A DNA stretch of 64,000 nt from Henricia sp. BOLD:AAB3569 (Eukaryota; Echinodermata; Asteroidea; Spinulosida; Echinasteridae). Positions within the stretch are counted from its first letter, which is position 1, and each line of letters begins with the position of its first letter. The translations under genes and the position numbers were made by a program. Below, piece by piece: positions 35,286-47,787 of this stretch. The DNA lies in the NCBI GenBank assembly GCA_037783545.1, contig JBBELK010000448.1, positions 1 through 64,000 of the forward strand, written 5' to 3'. The notes beneath the pieces are model-generated. The model worked only from the letters and a program-made list of their open reading frames with translations. It had not been told where the DNA came from and made no database searches.

Positions 35286-38200
35286 TTAGTTTACATGTGA
35301 AAACAAAAACACATTTAAAAGGCCGATCAGCAAAGCCCAAAGCTCCATCTTACGGTGGATCTGATTGGCTGATCCTGTTTTGCAGGGTTCCGTGCTTGAA
35401 TCGACGAATGTGATTCGTCGTTCGAGACCCCCAGTCAAGGGGCTCATTGTCTGGGTGTATTGGCTGAATATGCTTGTGTCGAGATTGCCTGAATTCGTGT
35501 GAAAGGAAAAATAAAAGTAATATTTTGTTTAATAATACGATATCAACCAGGGGCCAATTTCATAAAGCATGTTAGCAGAAATTTTTGCTTAATCAAAAAT
35601 GTGTGTGCTTTATAAAAATGGGTCAATAATCGAAATTGCATGTCAACTTGTGTTTTTCACAAGAATATCTGCTATTCTTGCTAAAAACACAAGTTGAAGT
35701 ACAATTTTGTTTATTAACCCATTTTTATAAAGCACACAAATTTTTGATTAAGCAAAAATTTCTGCTAACATGCTTTATGAAATTGGCCCCTGGTGGGTTC
35801 ACCCAAAGGTTGTGGGTTCAAAACCCCTGCAGGTATACTTTTTCCCTTGAACAAATTGCTTAAACCCAATAGCTCAATCATTTAGAAGGGATTTAAAGCC
35901 GTAGATACCGCTAACGCGAGATGGCCCTGAAAAGTATGTGGTGTTTTGAAATTCTAATTGCCGCCATTTTATCTATTATGCGCAAACTCACCTGTATTGT
36001 ACTCAATCAAGTTATCTCGAACCATTGTATAGCCGTCTCCACCAGACGCCATAAATGACGTCACGACGACTTTGTAGACTTTATCCATCTCGAAGGGAAC
36101 GTAAGCCGGGACTTTACACTCGGTGCAGCGAACTTCCGCTTTGACGACCCGACTTCCGGGTGGCTTTGAAAGGTCATAGGTCATCAGTACACCTGGCCAT
36201 CAGAGAAGCAAATATATTCAACAAAAAAGAAACGCACGCCTATACTGTCATCTGAAATTTTATGAGATATTTCTAAAAGTTACGTAACATGCCTGGTAGA
36301 CCCAACAGTGTCACAAACCTAAACAATTGGTGCAGATGAAATTTACAATGCTTCACATAAATGGTGTGAAATTTCGCTGCTCCGTGGTGGCCAATTTGAA
36401 AATTATTTGCAACATATGTTTCTTAAAATTTGGCGCTTTTTGCCTATTGAGCTCGTGCCAATGACGTAATTTTGGGAGTCAAATAATGCCGCGTCGTTGT
36501 GGAAGCAATGTGCGTGCGGGGTGTGTGTGTCCATAGCGTGCGTAACGCGCAATGCTAGGGGAGTTCACACTATCGCGGAAAAATCACACTGTGCCATTGG
36601 TTTGTACACAAACTGGTTTGCCGCTTGTGCGCGGCCTATCGCGACGCGCAAAACGTTTTGAGCTGGGTCAAAGTTCAAAATTGTTGAACTTTGACCGCGG
36701 TGCGCTGACCTTTCCAGCACGCAGTCAATGAGGTATCAGAGAAGCCCCAAGTTACCAGAGTGGAATTTTCTATTTTGGAATAATCGGCGACTGGTAGCTC
36801 ATGCAATGCGGTGGGCGCAGCGCGAAAGTGTGATTTTTCCGCGATAGTGTGAATCCGCGTTGCGCCCACAAGAGACACACACAGCGCGCACGCACATCGC
36901 TTCCACAATGACTCAACATTATTTGACTCCCAAAATGGCGTATTTGCACGTGTTCGAAGGGGGTCAATACCTGAAAATTGAAGAAATCTGCCCGGCATTG
37001 AAACCGGGTCATACTCAGCCACGGAATTCTCGAAAGCTTCCATCAAATACATGCCTTTAATTTTGATGGTGTCGACCGTATTACCAAAAGGCATTATGGT
37101 GGATATGTCACCATATGTAATGTCACCTGCGAAAGATAAAGAAATGTTGCTTGTTTTTAGAGAACCGCAAAATCTATGAGTGTCTGTATTGGTAATTGTA
37201 TGATAGTAAAACATTTTTGTTTCCTTGTATAGCCTATTGAGATTTTGTGTCATAGTTTTCTCATTACTATTATACAAATATTGACTGCAATGAGGGGCAT
37301 GGTTAAGATTATAGGCCCAATGTGATCTCGAAGCCATGACTATGCCCCGAGGCGGAAGCCGAGGGGCATAGTCATGGCTTCGAGATCACCGAGGGCCTAT
37401 AATCTTAACCATGACCCGAATAAACAGCAGTCAATATTTGTTTTATATACCGAATGTGTAGATTTTTGTCATCTGGTTGGTTAAAAGTAACGAGACATCA
37501 TACAGTCATGACAGTGGTCCTTCGCGTTTCGATTTCGGAAGCTGGTCTACGGCGGAAAAGTTGAATATTTACAGCAAACATTGTAGCATAATCACCTGGC
37601 ACTTTAGTAGCACATTTCACCTGACACAGTTTTCACTGTAGGCCACTTCTCTTACTTTCTTAAGGACTTCATCATCTACGACAGACGACAAAATGACGTC
37701 GAAATTCCGCCACTGCCGTCCTGATGAATGTTTACGTGAGCGCACAGCTGCATAGTTGGTGCACAGCTATAGCTATGCTAACACATGTAATGCGCGCGTC
37801 CGGAACCCGCTAAATGACTATGCCCGGGGCATGGCAAAGACTATTGCCCGGTGGGCATATACGCGCCGGGTCTAGCCGATTTAATGCCCCCACTTTTAAC
37901 CAATCAGATGACTGGAATCTACGCATGAGGTGTATAATCTAAAATATGTCATGCTCTCAATCCGTATATTTACAGGGATATTGTCAAAAAAGTTCAGTAA
38001 ACTTATTTATCTGTTTACATAAAGCAGTGCAGTCATTACACCAACCTTTTTGCTTCCGCATCCAAATCGGAGAGTGCAAATTTCCTGTTTTCTTCCCGTG
38101 ATAGTATTTTTGGGAATTTATTTTATATGATTGTTAGGTTAAAACGAAATCCATTTTGTAGAACAATTATCTGGTCACGCTCCAGAAGTTGTTTGCTTTA

Positions 38201-41200
38201 ATAAAAATGGGTTAATAGCCAAAATGTTTTGTCAGCAGTAGCAAAGCCCATTGTCACTAATAACCGGTTTTTATAATGCGAACAAATTTTAGATTAAGCA
38301 AATGGTCTGCTAAACAGCTTTATGAAATTCGCTCCAGTTCTTAATTGGTCACTTTTGTCCAATGGTAAGCTTGAGCCCAATTAAGAATCTATGAGCTACC
38401 TACCTTGTGGTATGGAAGTTCGAATACCACCGCCGTTCACGAGGGCAATGCTGACGTCATTCCATTCGATGTCATCCGGGAACTTAATCTCCTGTCTGAC
38501 AAATGCATCGGCCAAGATATTACCCAGGTTGCACTCTTCCAATCGACAGCTTCCGTTGAGAAACACGTGACTCGATCCGACGTATCGATTGGACAGATTC
38601 CGCACGCCCTCGGCCCATTCGTTTATCTCGGCGAGTGCTGCTGGATCTGTGTTACAGAAATATTAAAGAATTTTCAAGGAAAATGAAAAATCATAGCATA
38701 ATCATGGAAAATACTATGTTTTAAATTTGGTTTGTAAATCATACATGCATGTACCTTCTGCCACGTTGTTATCCAAAAGTATCGGATTTCCTCCCCATTT
38801 TGTGATTTTTCCATCGTCGTCAAACGTTACATTCAGGCGCCCTAAGTATTTGCCAGTGGTGTAATCTGTTACTACCAACACGTTTCTTGTTGGATCGTCG
38901 TCAGGGTGCACGACGGTCGGGTACACGCCCTCCGGTACTTCAGAAGACGGCGGTGTACCTGCATGCAGGAATGGAAGACACCCAAGTCAGGACACCAAAC
39001 CTTGTTCTCATTTAATGATTGACGTCATCCTTCCTTTCAAAAAATTAAAAATGGCGCAACACGTAGCCGCATTGCCTTCAAAATTTGTCATCAAAATTAA
39101 TTTAGAAGGAGTCCGTCACTTTTATTCACAAATTTCCACTAGAATAAAATCACACCACTGCAAGAGTGACAATAGGCTAATTGTCAAAATTATTTGCAGT
39201 TGAAAGGAAAAAAATACCCCACATCACGATAAAAGGTAATTTCTATACACTAGCTCACACTCGTTCAGCTCATCTGTGTTCATCTCTTATCTCTAACGCC
39301 AACTTAAATTAAAGGGCACACAAAATATTAATGAGCTCAGCGCACTGATCTTTTCAATTGAATGGGTGCGACCTACTGGCCGCCTATAAAGGTTTCTGAA
39401 TTAAGACCTTTACCTGTGTACAAGAAGGTGTTAGTATGGCCTCCCACTACAATATCCAACCCGCGGACCTTCTTGGCAATTTCCAGATCGACTGAAAACC
39501 CCGAATGGCCGACGGCAATAATCTTATTGACACCGTAATCGGCTACCAACTTGTCAACCTCTGCTTGTATGGCGGGAATTTCGCTGCTAAATTCCACTTT
39601 TCCTGGAGAAAAAAAAATAACATGTAACATACAATTTTATACAACTTGAGAATATTAAATATTTTGCTAGGATAAAGTTATACTTTTGATTTTAAATGAT
39701 TAAATGTGACTAGAAATTTCTGGTTTTAAATCCACATTTAAACAGGATAGAGGCAGGGACGTGAGTAGTTGTTCGAGACGAAGGCGATGGTGCTATTGCA
39801 AAGTAGATATTATAAATCACGTAGCTGGGGTCTTTTTCGTGACCATAACCAGAAATATGTTTCTGACGTATTTCGTGGTTCAACCAATGAATGCCTTCGT
39901 TACCCGTCGATCATAGCATGGCTATTGGTTAAATCATCAATTAGGTCATAAACGTGTTTCTGATTGTGGCCGCGAAAACATGCCCTGATGAAGAAATCAC
40001 GTGCAGGCTATTATGTGCAAGAAATGAATGACTTAATATAATTATTATACCTGTTCTGGAAATTTCTGGTGTGCGCGAATACGTGTAGCCAATTATTCCA
40101 ATATTCTGCCCGCCAACCGTCCGGACCCTGCTCTTGTTGAAGAACCCGTTGATAGATGGCTCCTGCGATGCGTCGATGTTACAGCTTAGCACGGGGAAAT
40201 TCACATCAAGAAGAAACTGTTTAAGCCCTTCGGGTCGGTTGTCAAATTCGTGATTTCCGATTGCCTGTGTCACGAAAATTTGGAAAACTTTTACAGACGG
40301 TCCATGTGTGTATAAGTCAGCTCAGTACTATTCCGAGAAAACAATGAAAAACTGTGTCTATGCTTTCAACAGTTATTCGACGCCACCGCCTTTTGATAGG
40401 TTGGTTCCTTAGCTAAACTTCACAGAAAACGGACCCAGAATACCGTCGTGGTAGTCAGGGGGTAGTTCTGCTCACATGAGGGTGCCCTTGTAAAAAAAAA
40501 ATGCATGTGCACACGCATATAAATTTATCGTCAATTATGCTCTTTTTCATATAAAATGATATCTCGGGAGGAATCGTTGCAAGTTGAACAGTTGGACCTA
40601 CTTCCACCTATAGAGCAAGGATTTTCTGGTCTAATGGTTGCTGATTAAAAATTAATGCAAAATTCCTCTATACGGGTTTTAAATTGGAAAAGACTTATTA
40701 GGAATTGGTGCATAAAGGCTTCATTGGTGCGGTTGTCATAAATGAGACCAACAGCTGTTTTGTAACAGTAATAAATCCCCCCCCCCCCGGTTTCCAAGTG
40801 GTCCAGCACGTACGTAACACACTTCTGCTTGTTTTGAATAACTGCTTATTACATGCACAAATCCACATTTTGTTGTTGGAGTTAATAAAATGCTAATTAA
40901 AGGCACAGACTCGTCAGCAATGCGCGCGCGCCAAGTTCGTGCCACGAAATACGCAGCTCCATAGCAAACTAAGGCATGAAGCTGCGTATATTTCGTGGCA
41001 CGAAATTGGCCCGCGCGCATTGCTGATGAACCCGTGCCTTTAAGTTTTCAGTAAAATACATTGCACGTAAACAAATTGTATACGTGGATCTTTCTGGTCG
41101 GGAGGCGTTTTCAATGCACAGTTCCGATTTTGCCCTTGGATATTGTTGCTATGGCTCACACGCTATCGTCAAAATGGGGCAGAACATCGCGTGATGTTGT

Positions 41201-44200
41201 TGTGAGACAGTGCACTTTGACCTATGTGGGTGATATCTGCTAGCTCTGTTGTGATTGGTCGGCGGGTTCGGTTGATTGACAGGTCGGAACTATGCAATGA
41301 ATCTGCGGATTAACCGAATTGAAGACAGATGTACAAACAGCCGTTTGCTTCAATAATAAAAACGCATGTATACCAGCGGGTACATGTGTGTACAGGGCCT
41401 ATACAAGGCATATTTATTTTTGGCGGCCAAAAGTTCAATGTGAAAATCTTTGACCTAATTCATCGCTATTTGCATTTGAGTATTAAAGGCAGTAGCATAT
41501 ACATGATTGGTATCTCGAAAATCAGAAATGTTCACTGCAGATTTACGCCTAACTTACACAATACTAACATGATGACCGTAGAAAACTTCCCCTGAAATGG
41601 TTTTGTCTAAAGTGCTATAGTCTTTGAGAAATGAGTAAAACAATTAGTTTTCGTCTCATGAGACAAAAATTCAATTCGCCTCAAAACCGTTTCGCCCAAG
41701 TGCCATTTCGCCACCAAACCACTTCCCCGAGTGCCATTTCGCCCTAAATTACTTCGTCCAAACACCCACTCGCCAAAATGCCACTTCGCCGAAATGGTTC
41801 AGGGCGAAGTGGTTTTGGGGCAAAATGATTGCAAACACTTTTGTGACTGTTTTCTCAAAAGTTAGACGAGGTATGGAGCTGGGTTTTGCTCAGGTTGGTT
41901 TTAATCATGCATATCTTCAATCACACAGAGTTATAAAACTATTTGTATAACAGTTTACCAATCATGTATACTATCTTTAAGTGACGTGATTAGTCATCGT
42001 ATATTGTTGTCTCATTTGAACCGAGTTTGACTCAGCATAAATTCCCCATTATGCCTGAACTTCCTCGTGTTTGCAATAAGTGAACAGCAAAATTCTACTT
42101 TAAAATCTTTACCATGCACACAGGGGTGCCAACAGAGCGACATTCATCAGTTCTATACCTAAACAGCGTTTATTTTACGTGTGTGCATAATAAATGGAGT
42201 ATATCTCAATTACGATTCTCCATCACCCTTATCTCTATATATATAGCTCCTTAATTTATTCCAAAGCCTTGCGATTCAACGACCTGCAATGTCATTTTCT
42301 GAGGTGATGCACCCGGATACTACGGTACAGTCTGTATTTTCATTATTCCAGCATCGCGTTGGCGTGTTATACACCTTGTGGGGTACCCGGCGTGGCCGAG
42401 TGCATGGTTTAGGTCATCGACTCGCAATCATAGGTGAAAACTTGGGGTTGCGGGTTCGAACCTCGAGCAAGGGGACTCCCGGTGTCTCTAGCCATTTCTA
42501 ATTCCTAATTCTTCATGGGTTTTCTCACGCTTGCGAGTGACAGTGCAATGGGCACTTCAGAGGAATCCTTGATATGAATACCAGAAAGAAATAATAATAT
42601 GGAGCTGCGTATTTCGTGGCGCGAATTTGGCCTCACGCGCGCATTGACGAGCCTTTAAAGGAGCTTGTCCAGGTTTTTTTTCTTCAGAAAATGAACTTCG
42701 TTCTATATTACCAAACAATCGTATAAAATACCTCCGCAAAATTCTATCCATGGGAAGAATACGGGAAATTTCCAACCCCCAATTTGGATGTGGAAGCAAA
42801 AGGGGTTGGTGTAATTACTGCAATTCGTAACCGGATAAATTAGTTTACAAAACATCGGTGGGCTTTTGACGGTATCCTTGAAAATATACGGGTTGGGAGT
42901 GCAAAATTTCGGAATGCATGCATAAGAAAATGGTGACAACTGATATATTATCATAATCTCAATACCCATGGGGGACGCACTCCTTTAAAAGCACTCCTTT
43001 AAAAACGTACGGGTTCTTTCCTCGCCTTTCACCTCTGGCGTCCCAGGTTCGAATCCGGGGCGTGTATGTGAATTGGGTTTGCAGTCCCTACTTGACCGCG
43101 TGGGTTTTCCCCTGGGGCATTTCTCTGGGGGTTTTCCTCCCACTTCTAAAACTGCAACTCCTTCTTCGTCATCTCAAGTTGATAATATAATATAGTTAAA
43201 GCTAAAACCGTATAGTTAATGGCATAAAGGGCCTTAGTTGCCGAAGATGCCATAAAATATACAACAACAACGCGGGACAAATTGACAGCACCTCCGACCA
43301 TATACCTTAAAAGCATAAGAACAGTAGCTTTCGCGGTGTATCTTTACCTAGTTATATATGTCCCCTAATGATGCCTAAAAAAAGCTCGTGACGGTGCCGT
43401 GTCGAAAATCACTCGTTCTCAGAATGGGACGTCAATACAGAGTGGATAGAATTAACATGGTCCAATGAATACATTTCAATTTGCAGCAGATTGAAATACA
43501 TTTTCTCGACAACATCAGGCGGTCTTGTTTCGTTTGCGAAGGTCATTTTGCCCTTTCAAATTAGTTAAGGGAGACAGAACACGCCATCATGCGCGTGCAA
43601 TATATTTTCGTTCGTTCATTATTATACGCTACAAAGAAATAAAATAGCAATGTGGACAAAATGTACATATGCATTTGTGGAAATACAATACACAAAAATA
43701 AAATACACAGAAACTGTGCCAACACATTAAGATGTAATAATAATAATAATAATATATATTTATTACAGCGCCTTACGTGAAATGCCTCAAAGCGCTTCAC
43801 AGACCACAACACCACAACAACAAAAAGAAGTTACAAAATCAAGTAATTTAATAAAAAGACAGAAAAAAATATTAATCTACAAAAAAAAGTTTTATCTACA
43901 TTTAAATCTGTTGTTATAAAAATGTCTCCCGAAATTGTCTCTTTTAAAAAAAGGATTTCTCTTTAAATGTGGTCTTTGTTCCAGCAGGTGTGTTTAAAGA
44001 TAGCATACATGATTGGTAAACTGTTACAAATAGTTTTATCCCCCTGTGTGATTGAAGATATGCATGATTAAAACTAACCTGAGCAAAAACCAGCTCCGTA
44101 CTTCGTCTAACTTTTGAGAAAACAGTCAAAAAAAGGGTTTGCAGTCATTTCGCCCCAAAACCACTTCGCCCTGAACCATTTCGCACTGAACCACGGCCTG

Positions 44201-46321
44201 TGCACGAAGTGGTTTTGGGGCGAAGTGGCGTTTTGGCGAGTGGGTGTTTGGATGAAGTAATTTGGGGCGAAATTGCACTCGGGCGAAGTGGTTTGGGGCG
44301 AAATGGCACCTGGGCGAAATGGTTTTTGGGCGAATTGAATTATCGTCTCATGAGACGAAAACTGTTTGTTTTACTCATTTTCCAAAGACTATAGCACTTC
44401 GGACAAAACCATTTCAGGGGAAGTTTTCTACGGTCATCATCTGTGAACATTTTCTGATTTTCGAGATTACCAATGATGTATACTGACCTTGAAAGCTTTC
44501 AATAATTAAAAGAAAAAGAAAACAAATCCACTTAATCCATCTTACAAGTCAACATAATTATCTCGGTATCTAAACGTCAAGTAAAGGTAATACAGCGCTG
44601 AAGATAAATTCCGAACCAAGGACGAAACTTTTTTATTTTTTATTTAATGTATACTGTATAATGTAATTTATTCATTCATTGGTTTTGCCAAACTATACAA
44701 GTCAAACATGTGTTCTTTTGTATTAAACTTGCATGTAAAAACAAATGTTAATAGGCCTATATACCAAATGAAAATATTGAAGTGACGGTGATCAGCTAAT
44801 GTTTAGACCCAATTACCATGGCAACTGACGTCATATTTAAGTAGTCTATAACTTAGAGATATTGGTATGTTGTCAATTTTGGTTTTTTTTTCTTTTCAAA
44901 TGACTGTTTTCATGCACCTAGGCCCTATGTGTATTCCTGTTCCTGATGTGTCTGTCATGCAGATACAATTGCCTACTATAAAAAAACAAACAATTGCAGG
45001 CATGCCCTCAAAAGAATATCTGCGTACACTCCACAATATCACCAACTTATAGACAGCCGAAGTCTGACGTGGTTGCCATGGCAATTGGCTCTAAACTATC
45101 ATGGCCGTCGGAAAAAAGTACCATTGCAAAAGCACAGGGTCACGGTTCAGTGAATTATAGTTTAGGGCCAATAGAGCACTAAAGTGAAAACGTCACCCTT
45201 TGTGTTTTGCCATGGTTTTTGGGTCTATACACTAAAACCAGTGAACTGTTTCCCTGCGCTTTAGCAATGGACGTTTCAGATTACCAGCGAATGTTTAGAC
45301 CCAATTACCATGGCAACTGACGTCACACTTTAGTAGTCTATTGCCTATATAGGCAACCAACAAAAGGTTCACGTATTCATATTCGGCAGTCCATTGTGAG
45401 TATAGTGTGGGCGTCTATCGTGGACAAAAATCTTATATTTTGCTTTCACTGTGACTCATTTCCTGATTGATTACAAATGGTTCCCAGTTTAACCTTTCAG
45501 TCTGGTGAAAATACCATAACCGAACCGCCATCTATCTCTGTTCATTTACAGTAGGCTATACGTTCATATGTCAATGGCATTAGCCTACATATAGCGTATA
45601 TAGGCTTACTGTTTTTGAACAGTACATTCTACTGTTTTTGTTTTCTCTGTTTGTACACAGTAGACTCTACTGTTATTTGGAATTGTAAACTTACAGAAGA
45701 TTCTTCTGTTTTTCAACAGACGAATAAGTGTTCGTTTTGTCCTTAACAATTCTATGTAACTAACGATCGAGGTCCAGGTTATTGACGACTGTTTCTTGTT
45801 GTCTGTTCGAGTGTGGATTTATAGTTTGCACTTTAGTTCACTTTTTGTGTTGTAAATGCAACACACTGCACTATACCCAGCACGATATGTGGCAAAGGGA
45901 CTCCCCCCCCCCCCCCCTATACCTCATCACCCTCTTCCCTTTTGTTAACGCACCAACCCCCTCCCCCCTAAAAACTGAAAGGAATTCCTTGGAAATTCCT
46001 TGGATGTTTAAAACACAATGGGGGATACCTTCCGCCACATATAGTGCTGCATATGCACTGCACTACGTGGGAAAATAAGTTGGCATGTTCCTCTCAATTT
46101 CCTCTCAATATATGACGGGAAAAACCCCTTTCTGGTGGCAAAACCACCTCCTCGGGTCACATTGGAGAATGACTCGGACTCGACCATGATGACTCGGACT
46201 CGAACACGGTGACTCGTGACTCACGAGTCACATATTTCAAAAAAAGAAAACAGATATATATTTCTCCGCCTAATGCAGGATTCTTGGGGGAGGGCGTGGG
46301 GGCGTGGGGGCGTGGGGGCGT

Positions 46322-46353
<32 letters not shown>

Positions 46354-47787
46354 ACAGTCCGATGCGTGAATATGTACACTGCTCCACCAAGCCGGCAAGG
46401 AGCGCATCGAGTAGGCCTACATCATCATTTCACATTGTGTGAACGAAATACATGTATAGCAGTTTGACTAATTTGGCGAACAAGTGACTCGTGACTTGGA
46501 CTCGGACTCGGACTCGAGGCTAATATTAGGGAGTTTTCGATTTGCACGACGGATGATTCTACGACGGATGAATTACTATCCCGACTCATCTGCGCATGCG
46601 TCGACTTTGCCATGTCGTCGTCGTCTGATTTCTAGGACGGTAGTTGGGGCAAATCAACGTTGTGGTGACGACGGCAACGTTTAGGTAACATTTCACCTTC
46701 AACAACACATTTTTGGATCTCATGACTCGATCTCAAGTCGTCGTAAAAATCGAATTGAATAAAAGTAGGACAGGACGTTTTGTGCAACGACGTGTTCGCG
46801 GTCAGATTTTTTACCGTCGTGTTTCTCTCCGTCGTCCAATCGAAAGCTCACTAATTGGTGACTCGACTACAACACTGTATTTTAACAGGTGAAGATTCAA
46901 ACTGTCTTACAAACCTGTAATTTAACGGCAAATCGTTTGTAATCAAACAGAAAAATGTTTTTAAAATGTACACAGACGGAAGAATATTTGTGCAATAATA
47001 ACAAATTCCAAAAACAGTAAAAGTTACTGTTCGATTTTGACTTTTTCAACAGAAAAACACTGGTGACTCAACACAATTGTTTACAGTGCATCTGCGCATG
47101 CTCATCGGTCTCGCTTATTAGGCAAAGTATCGCTTCAGTGATATCGCTAAAAATGCGGGCGAGAACATTACTTGTTCTCACTTCCCAATTTGTGTTTTCC
47201 ATCAAAAGTGCACTTACCGATGCTTGACGAGTCCTTTTAATGAAAACGATTCTGATCAACTTCTCAACTCTTAGGCCTACCAGTTTTTTTCTGAGCAAAA
47301 TTTTTCTTCAGTGTCATTAAGAAGTCAGTGTAGCATTTGTGTTGGTCAAAATCAATCGAAAGAATTGTTAATTTTATTCTCTTTTAAAATATAATTCTGG
47401 GGAAAATGCCGTCTTTGTACATACCATAGCATCATATCCCATGATGTTCATAAAGTGCGCGGCTGCGTTTCCTTTGTACAGATAAAACCACATGGTTCCT
47501 TGGAACTCGTCTCCAGCGTCCAGTAGGAGGACATTGTCCTCTTGTGCCCGTATTTCCTTGATGTCTCGGCGAGCCACGCCACCGAAGCACTCACCCGCCG
47601 CCGATTCATCAAGGCTGCAACTGCCTCCATAGCCGTCAAATTGCTCGAAGCGTGCGTGGATATCGTTGGTGTGCAGCACGGTTAAATCAAAAGTTGCCAA
47701 GACTAACGACGGGTTTGCCCCGGGGCCACCGCCGCAGGCGACTGCTAGAAGCAGCGCTGCAACCCGTAACACCAACACCGTTCGCAT
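35286..47787 (-). CDS. NT5E: ecto-5'-nucleotidase, GPI-anchored type (CD73-like)
   Basis: Eight exons in transcript order: 47787-47425, 40264-40051, 39602-39414, 38958-38755, 38646-38404, 37126-36971, 36192-35992 and 35488-35286. The first intron is phase 0 and the rest are phase 1; the protein is 590 aa (human CD73 is 574). The enzyme hydrolyses extracellular AMP to adenosine. There is a signal peptide at about residues 1-24. The two-metal site is complete: Asp42 and His44 in LHTNDIHAR, Asp93 in LLDAGDEF, Asn125 and His126 in IGNHEFDN, His225 in VGHSGF, and His248 in GGHTNTF. NGGGIR and SGGDGY mark the C-terminal substrate domain. The last exon ends in a hydrophobic tail (ELWALLIGLLNVFLF), as expected for GPI attachment. 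Neighbouring repeats have not broken any exon. Confidence 0.95.
35547..35794. mobile_element. 248-bp palindromic MITE (ACCAGGGGCCAATTTCATAA family)
   Basis: ACCAGGGGCCAATTTCATAA at the left is perfectly inverted at the right end, and the arms pair for most of the element, down to a CAACTTGTGTTTTT / AAAAACACAAGTTG stem. It lies in the last intron of the 5'-nucleotidase gene. The BDH1 units carry the same family (51659-52986 and 58661-59357), and a fragment is at 38195-38334. Confidence 0.85.
36447..36967. mobile_element. TA-flanked palindromic MITE interrupted by a second MITE
   Basis: The ends match 3227-3465 (TTGAGCTCGTGCCAATGACG on the left, GTGTTCGAAGGGGGTCAA on the right), with TA at 36445-36446 and 36968-36969. 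A GTTCACACTATCGCGG element (36556-36853) sits in its loop. Its right edge touches the splice donor of 5'-nucleotidase exon 6. Confidence 0.75.
36556..36853. mobile_element. GTTCACACTATCGCGG MITE, copy 3 (nested)
   Basis: GGGGAGTTCACACTATCGCG on the left and CCGCGATAGTGTGAAT on the right are inverted termini. The interior matches copies 1 and 2. It is younger than the TA-flanked MITE that surrounds it. Confidence 0.75.
37287..37935. repeat. palindromic element in 5'-nucleotidase intron 5
   Basis: Near-perfect arms with GGTTAAGATTATAGGCCC and GATCTCGAAGCCATGACTAT are inverted within 37301-37414 around a GAGGCGGAAGCC centre. A second inverted pair, GTAGATTTTTGTCATCTGG and its relative near 37900-37922, brackets about 450 bases. 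ATGCCCC and GGGGCAT motifs recur throughout. The long frame overlapping exon 6 owes its extra length to these repeats. Confidence 0.65.
40901..41039. mobile_element. 139-bp AGGCACAG palindromic MITE flanked by TTAA
   Basis: TTAA at 40897-40900 and 41040-41043 flank a palindrome that starts AGGCACAGACTCGTCAGCAA and ends CGTGCCT. The inner arms are GTGCCACGAAATACGCAGCT and its inverse. This is the cleanest copy of the family and gives its target preference as TTAA. Confidence 0.85.
41114..41298. mobile_element. short AATGCA(T/C)AGTTCCGA inverted-repeat element
   Basis: AATGCACAGTTCCGATTTTG on the left and GACAGGTCGGAACTATGCA on the right. It is an internally deleted relative of 13161-13604, sharing GATATTGTTGCTATG and GATTGGTCGGCGGGTTCGG. 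Confidence 0.75.
41487..41976. mobile_element. TTAA-flanked MITE with an internal TTTCGCCC minisatellite, copy 1
   Basis: TTAA at 41483-41486 and 41977-41980. The termini are AGGCAGTAGCATATACATGA and CATGTATACTATCT. The centre is an array of CTTCGCC and TTTCGCCC units spaced by about eight bases, in a plus-oriented and then an inverted run (GGGCGAAGTGG). Other copies are at 43997-44490, 51826-52910 and 58828-59281. Array lengths differ between copies. Confidence 0.8.
42385..42600 (+). repeat. tRNA-derived SINE, plus orientation
   Basis: GGCGTGGCCGAGTGCATGG (A box) and GGGTTCGAACCTCGAGC (B box) are spaced like a class II (Leu/Ser type) tRNA with a long variable arm. The body ends TTGATATGAATACCAGAAAG followed by an AATAATAA tail. 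The same repeat is inverted at 48960-49155. The two boxes could still direct Pol III initiation. Confidence 0.75.
42657..42985. mobile_element. AGGAGC/TTAA-type element
   Basis: TTTAAAGGAGCTTGTCCAGG at the left and GGGGACGCACTCCTTTAA at the right are inverted termini flanked by TTAA. The interior (GGAAGCAAAAGGGGTTGG, AAAACATCGGTGGGC) matches the elements near 21271-22010. Confidence 0.65.
43020..43190 (+). repeat. SINE-like repeat with a B box and pyrimidine-rich body
   Basis: CCAGGTTCGAATCCGGGGCG is a strong Pol III B box. It is followed by GTGGGTTTTCCCCTGGGGCA and GGGTTTTCCTCCCACTTC, a body type seen in SINEs of several marine deuterostomes. The A-box side is degraded. Confidence 0.55.
43735..43830. 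repeat. dispersed repeat with a (TAA)n tail, inverted relative to 12580
   Basis: (TAA)n then TTTATTACAGCGCCTTACG and CCTCAAAGCGCTTCACAG is the inverse of 12580-12662. Confidence 0.6.
43997..44490. mobile_element. TTTCGCCC-containing MITE, copy 2 (opposite orientation)
   Basis: A TTAA at 43993-43996 precedes AGATAGCATACATGATTGG. The internal array reads GGGGCGAAGTGGCGTTTTGG and similar. The right end TGATGTATACTGACC is followed by TTGA instead of TTAA, a decayed target site. Confidence 0.75.
44790..45370. repeat. dispersed repeat with duplicated AATGTTTAGACCCAATTACC motif
   Basis: AATGTTTAGACCCAATTACC followed by ATGGCAACTGACGTCA occurs near 44800 and 45290 in the same orientation, and a diverged copy is near 16268. 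GGTTGCCATGGCAATTGGCT at about 45070 has a relative near 10595. The class is unknown. Confidence 0.5.
46290..46352. repeat. poly-G / GGGGGCGT tract
   Basis: GGGGGCGT units pass into an uninterrupted run of about 30 G. The length is likely unstable and uncertain in any assembly. Overlapping ORFs are translations of this run. Confidence 0.9.

Larger units (their letters stand above)
40265..47424 (-). other. 5'-nucleotidase intron 1, repeat-filled
   Basis: This 7.2 kb intron separates the exon with the signal peptide and first metal ligands from the rest of the gene. It contains an AAGGCACAG MITE (40901-41039), an AATGCATAGTTCCGA element (41114-41298), two TTTCGCCC elements (41487-41976 and 43997-44490), two SINE-like repeats (42385-42600 and 43020-43190), an AGGAGCG element (about 42657-42985), dispersed repeats at 44790-45370, GACTCG repeats and a G-run near 46,290-46,352. 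No intronic gene was recognised. Confidence 0.7.

Noticed and set aside
36675-37337. 220-codon minus-strand frame
   Set aside because: Its middle is the true 5'-nucleotidase exon 6 (37126-36971); the rest is intron and MITE read through without a stop.
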